A program made the translations under genes and the position numbers. A DNA stretch of 32,705 nt. Origin: a virus. Below are positions 18,470 to 29,800 of this stretch, piece after piece. Position 1 is the first letter of the stretch. Each line of letters opens with the position of its first letter. The notes beneath the pieces were generated by a model that searched no databases, was not told where the DNA came from, and saw only the letters and a list, made by a program, of their open reading frames with translations. The stretch is from the IMG/VR virus record IMGVR_UViG_3300021127_000024, positions 1 through 32,705 of that record; one strand, written 5' to 3'.

Positions 18470-20406
18470 GTCTACCTGCTGGCAACCGTGAGGCTGCTGA
18501 AGCTATTCACAACTTGTACCTGCAGCGCAAGCGTCATTATCATAAGCACATTAGTCAAATGAACGAAATTCGCGCTGTGTACCACAACACAGTGAATCTT
18601 CCGTTGCCCGAGCTTGACAAACTTGAACGACCCGAAATCCCCAACCTTGTAGCACAAGGCATTGACCAAACGGCAATGCGTATTGCGTCCGTTTTGCCGG
18701 ACATTCAGTATCCTTCTATGCGCCCTGGTTTCCAGTGGGCCGACAACAAAGCGCACGATGCCCGCCTAGCCAACCTTGGTTGGTGGAAGATGAACCGCTA
18801 CGACATGAAATTGCCGCGTCGTGCGCGCCACCTCATTGCTTACGGCGTTTCACCTATCAGCATTTCGCCGGTCAGTTCCAACGTCAACGACCACCGCAAG
18901 ATTCCGCATTGGCGTGTGCGTAACCCTATGGGCACTTTCCCTGCCCCAATGGACGACCACGACGCAATTACGCCTACCGACTGCATCTTTTCGGACATGC
19001 GCTCGTATGAATGGCTAAAGAAGAATTATCCGGAGCAGGCGGCGGTTATTGAAAAACCCCAGAATGCTGCTGATTCTGATTTGTATTACGTGCTTGAGTA
19101 CGTCGATGAAGACGAGACGGCCACCATTGTGCTTGGCGCAAAGCGGGAAACCGAACACGTGCCGTTTGGCCAAGAGGCGCGCCAGGCCGGCGCCCCGCAC
19201 GCACTGCTCTCACGCGTGAAAAACCGTGCCGGTATTTGTCCGGTTGTGTTTCCCAAGCGTATTGCGCTGGACGGACTGCTTGGCCAGTTCGACTCTATGG
19301 TCGGCATGTACATGGCAAGTGCCCGTATTGCTTCACTTAACCGCATTGCCGTGGAACGTGACATCTTTAAAGACGAATGGATTATGGGCAACGTGCCCAA
19401 CCAGGTGCCGGAGATTATCCAGCAGGCCGATGGCCGTATGGGCCAAATTGGTATTATCCACAACGGCCAGATCCAGGCACTCGGTACGCCGCCAGGCCCA
19501 CTTACCCAGCAAGTTTCGGATGCACTTGAGCGTGCGCAGCGCATGACCGCTGGCATCCCCGCAGAACTCGGCGGGGAGTCCGGTTCCAACATCAGAACTG
19601 CCCGCCGTGGTGCAGCCGTCTTGGGTAGCGCAATTGATGGAATTATCCAAGAGGGACAAATTGTTCTTGCCAGCTCCATGGAAGCTGAAAACCGCATTGC
19701 CGTTGCAATTGCCAAGGCGTACTTTGGTAACCGAAAGGCTGTGTTTTTTGGCGAGCGGTACGACGGCAAAGAAGCTGAACACACGGATTACGTCGTCAAG
19801 GATGTTTTTGAGCGAGATGACTGCGAAGTTAAGTACGCAATCCCTGGGACTGACCTGCCAGGTCTTATCGTGGAAATTGGGCAGATGATTGGTGACGGTA
19901 CCCTTTCGGTCACCACCGGACGAGAGATGAACCCATTAATTACTGACCCAACGCTTGAGGCTGACCGTGTTGAGATTGAGGGTCTACGCCGGGCTTTGCT
20001 CCAGTCTATGGAGACTGGAGCACAGAACGGCACAGTAGACCCGCACCAAATTGCGATGGTCGCCAAAATGAAATTTGAAAAGCACATCCCAATCGAGCAA
20101 GCCGTCATTGCAATCCACGAAGAAGAACAAAAAAAGCAAGCCGAAGCACAGCAAGCGCAGCAGCAGCAGGCCGGCATGCCAACGCCAGAGATGCAATCTG
20201 GTTTGGGTTCGCCCATGTCAAACGCCGGCCCTGGCATGATGCAGCCGCCTCCGGCTGTGCCCGAGCAACCGCAAGGTCAAATGAACCTGGAACAAATGCT
20301 TGCCGGCATTGGTGGCGCAAGCAAAGTTCCCCCAGCAGAACAACAGATGGGTGGTGGCCAAATGGGACCCGCAGCCGGAATGATGGCAGGTATGCCAGGT
20401 GCCTAG
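18466..20406 (+). CDS. Portal protein
   Basis: I start at the ATG overlapping the TerL stop (ATGA), preceded by GGAG; an ATG at 18448 would add six residues. The 646-residue protein has the size, position and helical core expected of a portal. It begins with a long helical region (NLYLQRKRHYHKHISQMNE), then a central body with LLGQFDSMVGMYMASARIAS and a stem-like part near RMTAGIPAELGGESGSNIRTA. The last 110 residues are a Gln/Met/Pro/Gly-rich low-complexity tail. The portal forms the 12-fold ring for DNA passage and head-tail joining. No protease is fused to it. Confidence 0.88.
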   Translation: MSLPAGNREAAEAIHNLYLQRKRHYHKHISQMNEIRAVYHNTVNLPLPELDKLERPEIPNLVAQGIDQTAMRIASVLPDIQYPSMRPGFQWADNKAHDARLANLGWWKMNRYDMKLPRRARHLIAYGVSPISISPVSSNVNDHRKIPHWRVRNPMGTFPAPMDDHDAITPTDCIFSDMRSYEWLKKNYPEQAAVIEKPQNAADSDLYYVLEYVDEDETATIVLGAKRETEHVPFGQEARQAGAPHALLSRVKNRAGICPVVFPKRIALDGLLGQFDSMVGMYMASARIASLNRIAVERDIFKDEWIMGNVPNQVPEIIQQADGRMGQIGIIHNGQIQALGTPPGPLTQQVSDALERAQRMTAGIPAELGGESGSNIRTARRGAAVLGSAIDGIIQEGQIVLASSMEAENRIAVAIAKAYFGNRKAVFFGERYDGKEAEHTDYVVKDVFERDDCEVKYAIPGTDLPGLIVEIGQMIGDGTLSVTTGREMNPLITDPTLEADRVEIEGLRRALLQSMETGAQNGTVDPHQIAMVAKMKFEKHIPIEQAVIAIHEEEQKKQAEAQQAQQQQAGMPTPEMQSGLGSPMSNAGPGMMQPPPAVPEQPQGQMNLEQMLAGIGGASKVPPAEQQMGGGQMGPAAGMMAGMPGA

Positions 20407-20848
20407 AGCCAGACAGCAAGGTGCTGTTGGCAAGGCATACAGCAACCGTACAGACCTCAACAAAGCCAGCACGCCTCGTACGGTCCCTGGCCAAGAATAC
20501 GGCATGCAAACCGCACAGATGGCAGGAATGGCCAAAGCCCCTGTTGCCCAAAGCGGAGCGCCGTCTATGACGCCTAACAGCGCAGCACCATCTGCACCTG
20601 CGCAACCACCCGCCATGCCGCCCCGTCCGTCCGCTATGCCAGGACAACTTGGCTGGATGGACCCTGGGCACCCAAACACCAATATGGCTGACCCTGGGTA
20701 CCAACCACCCAACTTTTACTCAATGCGAGTTAACGGCGTTGCCGATTTGCTTGACCAAATTGCACAAACGCCAGGAGCACCAAAAGAAGTACAGAAAATG
20801 GCAATTGTTGCCAGAGGACTAGCAAACAGGAGCAACAGTAATGCCTGA
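20399..20848 (+). CDS. Small Pro/Ala-rich protein following the portal (149 aa)
   Basis: It starts at a GTG eight bases inside the portal gene. The N-terminus has VGKAYSNRTDLNKAS and RTVPGQEYG, a pattern I associate with a conserved small protein after the portal in many actinophages. The middle is Pro/Ala/Met-rich, probably disordered. The last 45 residues form a helical tail (VADLLDQIAQTPGAPKEVQK). It may be a head-associated, scaffolding or connector-type protein, but the sequence alone does not show which. Confidence 0.65.
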   Translation: MPRARQQGAVGKAYSNRTDLNKASTPRTVPGQEYGMQTAQMAGMAKAPVAQSGAPSMTPNSAAPSAPAQPPAMPPRPSAMPGQLGWMDPGHPNTNMADPGYQPPNFYSMRVNGVADLLDQIAQTPGAPKEVQKMAIVARGLANRSNSNA

Positions 20849-23800
20849 GCCGGGACAGCCTGGATTTAACCCGCAAGCAGCACAACAAGCAGCTTTGCCC
20901 CCAGTTGAAGCACAAGCACCGGTTATGCACTTTACTGACCGACTTGCTGACGTTGCCAAAATTGCTCCAAGTGCCCCGCCACACGTCGCTGTTGGCCTAG
21001 CAAGTCTGCCTAACCATGAAGAAGCTGCGCAGACTTACCACATGGTTCACACAATTGCTAACAGCCAGCCAACGTCTGTTGCACAGGTCAATGACTATTT
21101 TGGTGTCAAACCACCAACTAGCCACAATTGGAACCCGTTGGAATTTGGTCTTCATTTTGTTGAAGGGGTTGGTAAAGGACTGTGGGGTATTGTGCCTGGT
21201 ACTTTGCACTGGGCCGAAAGCAGCGCAAAATCAATTGGCAAAGACGTTACGCAAGCGTGGCACGACCCATTTGGTGAAAATTTCACTGGTTTCTTTAAAC
21301 AAGTTGGTCACGACCTTTGGAACGATGCCAACGCTGGATTTGACCTTATCCCTCACATCTACCGCTACACCATTGAATACGCACACAAGTACGGTTGGGG
21401 CGCAGCTCTTGGCCACCTAACTGGTTCAATTATTCCTGCGCTTATCCCATTTGCTGGTGAAGCTATAACGGGAGCTCGTTTTGCTGGCTTGGCAGCGGAA
21501 ACCGCAGACGTTGGCGCTACAACCGCTGACGCTGGCGCTACGGCCACGGAAGGTGCTTCTGCTGAAGAAACAGCTGCTAGCGCAGCCAAAGGGGCGGAAA
21601 CCGGCCCATCCATTACAACCGGTGCTTCTGCTGAAGATTTGATTAAGTCTGGTGAAGAAATTCAAGCTTCACGTTTGGCCCCTCTTAAAGAGGGTCTGCC
21701 AGAAGACATGCAGCGCGTCATAGAATCAATGCAAAAAACGCTTCGATTTGCTGGCAAGGTAGCAAGTCCAATTATCAAACCACTCAGAATTATGCAACGT
21801 GGTTTGATGAGCCCTACGTCTGTTGGCGCTCAAATGGCTACCGGACTCAGCGCAACGGGAACTCAAGCCGACAGGGCACTTTGGGAAAAAGCTTCCAATG
21901 GCGCCACTTGGGTTGACCCCATGATGGGCCGGCATGCAACTCTTGGTCAATCAATCTTTGGTTTGATTACCGGTCTTGGTGGTGGAGAGCCTGGCCAAGA
22001 GTGGCAAGGGCCTCAGTGGCTGCATGACCTTACTTCACCACTTCAAGGTTTGATATCAGGTGCTATCGATTTTGACACTCAGTTGGTTGCACCTGACCCG
22101 TTTGGTGCGGTTGGCGACGTGTGGAAGATGGCACACAGCGCAGAAGGCGCACCTGGTTTTATGAACCGCATCTTTAAGGGTCGCGGCATTGAGACTGACG
22201 AAAAAGTCCAAGACCTTTTTAACCGGTCAAAAGCATTCCGTAAAACTTGCGCACGCATTGCCAAGATGAATATCAAGCAAATTGGTGAAACGCTAAAAAT
22301 TAGTGGTACTACTATCTCCCCGTTGTTGGCCAAGCAACTTGCTGAAGCAAAGACGGCAGACGACGTGTTAGCTGTTTTCCGCAACGCAGCTGGTAGCAAC
22401 GACCTTATGAGTGCTACCGCACCAAGCCTTGGTTTTTACACCCGTTTCAAAATGAATTACCGAGAGGTTGTTGACAAGTTCAACAAGCTTGATGAAATGG
22501 CACAAAAAGAAGGTCGCATTCCTCTGACCGAAAGGCAGCACCACCGCATCCAAATGCGCCATGCGCTTTTGCACATGAATGCTGGCCGTCCATTTTGGCT
22601 TGACTCAAAGGCGCTCAAAGGTGCAGTACGTACTTTTGAAGTAAACGGGGATGACCCCAATGCAATCAAGGCTATCATTCGCATTTTCCGTCAGGCCGGC
22701 CACAACGAGCAAGAGCTCAACAACATCTACCACGACCTAAACGAAGCAGCGCTTAAAGGCGACCCGACTCTTTTTAAAAACGTTGCGCTAAAAGCTTATT
22801 TTGACATTATGTCAACGAACTTGCTTGTGCGTTGCGGAGAAATTGAAGACCCGCTCTGGGAGTTGTACATGAACCAGGGTTACATCACCATGCAAGAACA
22901 GATGCAAGCAATTTCGCTTGGTGAGGACAATACGTACACTAACTGGAATATCCCAGGCCAACCAAACAAATACGACGTTATGGTCGACCCACGGGAAACT
23001 GGCGACTACAGCAACCTGCATACTGCCGGCGAAAACGAAAATCAGCTCAACGCGTTGCGCCTTATGGACCCGCGAGACTTTAAGTCTTTTGTTCGCAAGT
23101 TTGCTTCCATTATTGAAGACCCCAACCCAACGCTTGATTTTCTTAATGCTAAAACAAACGTGCAGTCTTTTTACAGTTTGCGTCAAGCATGCGAACAAGC
23201 AATTATCCACGCCAGTGATGACATTTACAACGCTAAGCAATTCCAAGAATTTCTTGACACCCATGCCAAGCGAGGCGTAGCTGTTGGCGAAGGTCGCGAT
23301 GCCAACAAAGACTTTGTCTTTGAAAACGCATCCAAAATGTTTAAAGACCTTCGACAAGAACATGGCGAAGTGCGTGCGTTTAGCTACATGATTAATTATT
23401 TGCAGGACACCCGTGACGCTATTGAAACTCGTCTTGAAGAAGCCAGGCATCTTGTAGCCAGCATGGCCCCTGGGGAGCGCAGTTCAGTTCACCGTGCTTT
23501 GATTGACGAATTGCAAACGTCAAGCTTTGGTGTCGAAACAATCATTAGCGAAATGGCCATGAAGCTTGGCAGGGTCCCGCAATGGCAAGAGTATTTTGAC
23601 AAAGTTGTTGGATTCCGTGGAAGCGCAGAAGACATCAGGGCTAGGGGTTACAAGCTTGCTGATGAAAAAGTAGCCGCATTCAACAAAATTTCATACGAAG
23701 ATTTGGTCCGCCATCGCGAAGCTGTTGCGACTATGACTAAAAAAGAAAAAGCCGAATTGGATTACGAACGTCGTCGGTTCAACAATGCAATGGACAAGTA

Positions 23801-26800
23801 CAGGGACGACCAAAGTAAAGGCATCAAATCAGACAAGCCCAAACTTAAAGTGCCCCTTGCGCTGCAAGAAAAAGGTTACATCTTTGGGATTGTTGACAAA
23901 AAAGCAGCAGTGCCGGATTACGACGTTATTGCTCGTACCGCTTCTCGTACCATTGCTGAAGGCGAGCACTACGTCAAAGCACGCAGAGAATTTGAAGCCA
24001 AATTCAAGCAAATCTGTGGCATGGTCAAATCGCCCTCCGGATGGCGCACCAGGTCACAAATTGCCATTGACAGCGTTAACGACGTAGTCAACAACGTTTT
24101 CTTTAAAACCCTTGCCTTGTCTTCGCAAGCATGGGCGTGGCACGTTGGTATTTCCGAAGCAGTGCTCAACGCTTTTCGAAAAGGCATTGGCATTGACTTT
24201 GCCAACCGCTTTGCTGTGTCCTATCGCAAGAGCGTTATGAAATACAGTGCTTTTAACGAAGGGGCTCTTGGCGAAAACTGGATTCGCAACCACGTTGGTG
24301 GCATGATGATGGGCATTCGTGCAGAACTTGTACGTTTTCTTATGGGCACCGAGCGTGGTAACCGGTTGCTGGACAACGCCCTTGACCTTGCGTTGATTTT
24401 CCCCAACGGCATTCACCCTGCACTTTCTGCAGCCATTGGTGGCACCGACGCGCTTGTTGACATGCACCGTGCTGGCGTTGACTTGGGCCACATGGTGTTG
24501 GACAACGCTTACCTTGCCAACAAATTTAAAACCTACACGCATAACGACCCTGCGCTTGCAATGATGTTGCGCCACTACATTGGCCAGTTCATGCACACCG
24601 AACAACACAAATTCATTGCAAAGCAAGCAAAAAAATACATTGAAGAAGCACAGACAGAGTTTGCTGAAAAAAGATTTCCAACTAGTGGCCTAAGTGGTCC
24701 CGTTGACAAAGAAACCATTCGCACGCAGGAAGAACGTCGTGAAGCTTTGTTCAACGAACTTCGTGAAATTGGCGACAAGCAAAGAGAAATTGCTGAAGAC
24801 CCTAACCTTACTGATGAAGAAAAACAACGAGAGCATCAACGGCTTGAGGATGCAAAACACAAAATTCTTATTGACGCTGGCAAAGAACAGCGGATAACTG
24901 AAAACACTTGGAAGATTGCTCAGTACTATGAAACGGCTCGTAACGAAGCAAGGCGTAATTCACGCACCGGCAATTTCTTTCTTGAGTCCAAGCTTCAAGA
25001 ACTTACCGACGCTGAGCAACGTGCCATTGAGTTTGAGTCAAACCAGATTTCCGATTACAAATGGCAAGAAATTCGCAGCAAACTTGAAAAAGACATGGTC
25101 GATTGGCTGCACGCACAGCCCAAAGCATGGCGTGACCAGTTCAGCGCAAGCCGACGCATCAGTATGGATGCCAAAGAAAAGAACGACCTTATCCCAGACG
25201 TGAACCATCACATTACGCCAATTGAAGACTGGGCCCGGCGTTCTGTACGTACAAACATGGCCACCTGGTTGGGCGTTGCTGCTCCCGACAACTTTGAAAA
25301 AGCTTGCTACCACCCTTGGATTCTTGACCAAATTATTAACCCAGACAAATTGGCAACCATTAAAGAATTTGCAGATTACCGCAAAGCTGCTGACAAGTGG
25401 GGCCAGTTTGTTGGCACCGGGCGTGAAAGCGCCTTCCCCAGCCACATCATGGGACCAGAACTTGCCAACGCTACCGCCATGCGCAAAATGGGTTCCAAGA
25501 TTCAAGCAGTTGCTGAGTACGGACACAAGAAATTCTTTGGCCCGTTCATTGACTGGATTAGTCGTGACCCCAACTTTTTGTGGGAATACCACTCGGAGAT
25601 GGAATTGCTTCGTGGCCGCATCATTGGCAACGCCATCAAACAAGAAGAACTTAGTAACCACATTGCCATGAGCGTTGAAGAGTTGATGTCCAAAATGAGC
25701 GAGCATCAGCGTGAAACGTACGACAGGGCCAAAGAGTTCTTCTTAGCGCACCCTGACCACGCTGTGCGTATGTACGTGCCGCCAACGGAGCACGAAACCA
25801 GCATCATGCATCCGTTTGACTATGCGCAATATTTGCACATGAAACGGTACCCGTTTGCTACGGCAAAGTCTGAAATCCCACCGTTGCTTGACGAAGAGTT
25901 TAAGAATCCAGAAAACTGGACGCATGCCGTCATGGAGGATTCTGCACGCATAAACGGGAAGTGGGACTTCCGTAGCATTTTCCCGCATATGCATGAAGAG
26001 GACGTTGCAGCAGCCAACGAATACGGGCAGCGTTACTTTGAACATGCAAACTCTTACGACGCTTCGTTTGCAGAGCAGCATGATTTCTTGGCAAGCCAAC
26101 CAGCTGCTCTTCAAGATTTCCATTACGAGCACGGACGGTTTAACCCTATGACCGTGCCCGAGGGCATGGGAGATACGCACGTACGTGGAGTTATCGATGA
26201 CGTACGCAATGCTGTAGCTGGCAACCATGCGCTTCTTTACGCTGTTGACCGTCGTGGGCATGTAACTGCCACGATTGCTTTTGCCTACAGCGACGGCACC
26301 AAGATTGACAAAAACTTCTTTAGCAAAGAAATGCCGTACGCAGACTTTAAAGCAAAAGTTGACCAAGCAATGGAGCAAAACCCATCATGGGTCATTGACT
26401 TGGTTATGGGGCGTTTGAGAAATGTGCCTGCATTGCGAGAAGATGCAATGCAGGATTATTTGGACAGGGGCGCTAGAGACTACCCTACAAATTCTAATTA
26501 CATTTACAACCCACAAAAAGGACACACCTTAGAGGAATTTTTGGACGTCGTTAGAAGAGACATTATGGACTCTGAAAAAACTGGCGTTACTCCTTTAATT
26601 GGTGGACAAAACTTTAACGAAGCTAGTGATGCATTTAGAACAGTCCAAAACTTTTTTGGTGCTCTTGATAAAGCTTTGCTTGAAGACGTAAAATTTTTTA
26701 TGCCCGATGCATTGGCTGGCGCAGAAAGAATACGTCTTGGTGCGTATTACCATAAAACAAGTGCTGTAAGCTTGTATCGTTTCATTGGTTTTCGTGGAAC

Positions 26801-29800
26801 TTTGGAACCAACAATTTTTCACGAAATTTGGCACAGTATGTCCAACCACATGTCCGATGGTGCTTTAAAGGCACTAAATCACGAATTGGAACTTGCACGT
26901 CAAGAATTTCTTAACCAATATGAACACCTTGGCATTGGTCAACTGCTTAAAGCCGATGATTACAATTGGCAAGATTTTTACTTTAGGCAAGACGAAGTAC
27001 AAGATGCATATTTGTCTACTTCTCACGGCTACACATCAATGATGGCTGACCCGGATGCTGCGCTTGATGAAATGATGAAGCATTGGGCATCAATAACAAA
27101 TCCAGATTTCCCCAATGAAAAAGATTGGGTGCAATTTGTTGGCGATCAGCGTGGTAGCGGAATAATTGAAGGTACCCATATTCAACACCGTCGTCCGCAT
27201 TATCGACTTGTAAACCTTGATGAATTTATTGCTGAACAAATGACTGACCGCACACTTGCGGCTTTTATTAAAGAAGGTTTGTTGCCAGCAACGTATGCGC
27301 AAGGCATGCAGGACCCAATTATTAAAGAAGTCTTTAACGACCTTGGCCGTACGTTGATGACAAAAAGTTTTACTCGCAACGAGCTGGCCCAGCACATTCG
27401 TGCTTCGTTGAAACTTGACGCAGCACGCAAACAATACGGTCGTGACATTACTCACGAAGAAATTGATGCTGTCATCAAAAAATACTTTGCTCTTGATGCT
27501 AACGCAGGCCCCGGTTTTGGGGGACAAATGGACAAAAAAGCTTCCAAATCTGGTGCAGAAGTTTTTGTTTCAGGAACGGAACGATATCGCTACCGTGCAA
27601 ACAGCGGCAACGCCCTAAGCGACCTTGCTACTTCTGAACGGTTTATGTCTACCAAGATGCATTCTTCTTGGGAGCCAACACCTTCGCCTGCGGAATATCA
27701 CATGCCAGATGAAATGGTAGAAGAATTCCAAAAGCGTTACAACGCTGCAACTACTGCCGAAGAGCGAAGAGAAGTTATTGCAGACAAACGCGAGGCCGAA
27801 AAGAAAGGTCTTCAAGAGGCCAAGACGATGGTTGTTAAACAAAACCGTCGTAGCGCAATTGCATTTGGTACTGAAAACGTTCCACGCGGTGTTGATGAAG
27901 AAGGCCGTCCATTAAAAGACGTTGACGTTCGTAGTTGGGTTGACAACGAAGTGGCTGGCATGAAGACTCAAGTTGGTCAAGAGTTCATGCGTTATTTCAA
28001 CGACATGGTTGCAAAGCGTGCAATTCAAACTGCCAAAGTTGCATATGGCGAAGGCCCACTAAGCGAAATCTTTTCTGATTTCTGGCGGAAAAACTATTCA
28101 ACTGGTTCAGTTGACAACAACCCACTTGAACAAAGTCTTCGTAAAGACCCAGGTGTGTACGGAATTGTTACCAAGCCAGGTCAAAGCAACAAGAAAGCTT
28201 GGGACCGTACAGTTTGGGTTGGCAGGCCCAAGGGTTCTGTGCCTGACGGTGTCATTGGAGCGCGAGGTGAACTTGTGTTGCCATTTAAGTTTTCAAAAAA
28301 CTATGCAGACATGGTTCCTTCACCAGAAATGTTTGATGAACTGGAAAAAGAAACGGAAAAAATTAAGCACAATTTCAAACATTGGTTGTTGAACTCTAAT
28401 GAAAGTAACGCAGAAAAAATGCGAGCACTATTGCCACAAATCAAAGGCAAAAACATTGCTATGAGCGACCATGACCTTCATGCGCAATTTACGTCTTCTC
28501 AACGCATTCAGGCTGAAGTGTTGATGGAAGTTGCTAATGCGCTTGAAGAAGCTGCGCCTGTTGGTTCTACAACTCGTGCAGCAATTGCTTCCAAATGGCA
28601 GTTGCCAACACCTGTTCGAAAATCCGCCAGAGAGCGTCTATGGAACGTTTTAACATCTCCTACGTCAAACGACGAAGATGTGTTTGCTGCGCCTGCCGAC
28701 AGGATGTTACAGCAACGGCGTAGACTGCATATGAGTGGTTCTAACGGATTCTCACAAGGCTTCCCGTTTGCCCACACGCATGCACACATGCCTGACGTGC
28801 GAGTGCTTAGCACTAACTCACGTGCACTTACGCCTGGTGCTGTTGATGCGTTGAACTACGAGTTAGCTCGTCGTGCGCAAATCCAAGGTGTCAACGTTGA
28901 GTCAACGGAAAACCTGCCAAACACCACTGGTTACTACAGAACTGTTGGTACCAACGGTACCGATTACTCAGTCCGTTCAACGGTTGGTACGCAAGCAGAA
29001 CGTCAGTACGACAACCATGCAACGTGGTTTAAGCACACGCTGACGCACGATTTTAGCGTGGACCCACGTAACCCATCGGCTTCTGTGTACGCTGCTGCGC
29101 TGCGCTACAACAAAGAACGTTCGCACGCTATGAGCGAGTTTGGTGACTTGACTGGCGAGCAGGCACGGTTGATTGCAACTATTCGTGCCGCTGAACGCAT
29201 GTTGGGTTTTGTCCACAACCCCCTTGAAAAAATGGCACTTGAAAACAGCCTGCGTGTTGCAGCACCGTTCTACTTTGCGCAAAACCAGTCATGGCGTCGT
29301 GCCATGCGTGTATTTGCAACTGACCCTGGCGCATTTGAGCGTTACCTTAAAGCCAACTTGAAGATGGCTAACTTTGCAAGCGAGCATGACAACAACGGTA
29401 TTTCTATGGTTGCAATGCCTGGAAGTCAGTTGATGATGATGGGCTTGCTGAAGTTGATGCACGGCAACAACCTGCCGTTTGAAATGACTGGTGACCTTTC
29501 CAGCATGCGCACAATGCTGCTTGGTGGCTTTGGTAGTCAAGACAACGGTTCGTTGTTTAGGGACTTGTTGCCGCAGTTGGGCCCAGTCGCCACCGTGCCA
29601 ACCAAAGTTGCTGCTGGTGGAATGGTTGCGCTTGAGGATTGGATGAAACTTCCAAAGTCTTGGGCTAAGAGGACCATTGGTGTTGAAAACCAAATCCTTG
29701 GTCCGTTCTCTGCCAACAAACCTTTCTGGGTTGATTTGTTGCCAAGCACCCTGGTGCGTAACGTGCTGGAAGGGTTCTTGTCGTACACCAACATCCATAG

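Noticed and set aside
22812-23450. 212-residue minus-strand frame inside the giant gene
   Set aside because: Antisense to a continuous coding frame, Phe/Val-rich, without ribosome site or motif; several similar frames in the giant gene were rejected for the same reason.
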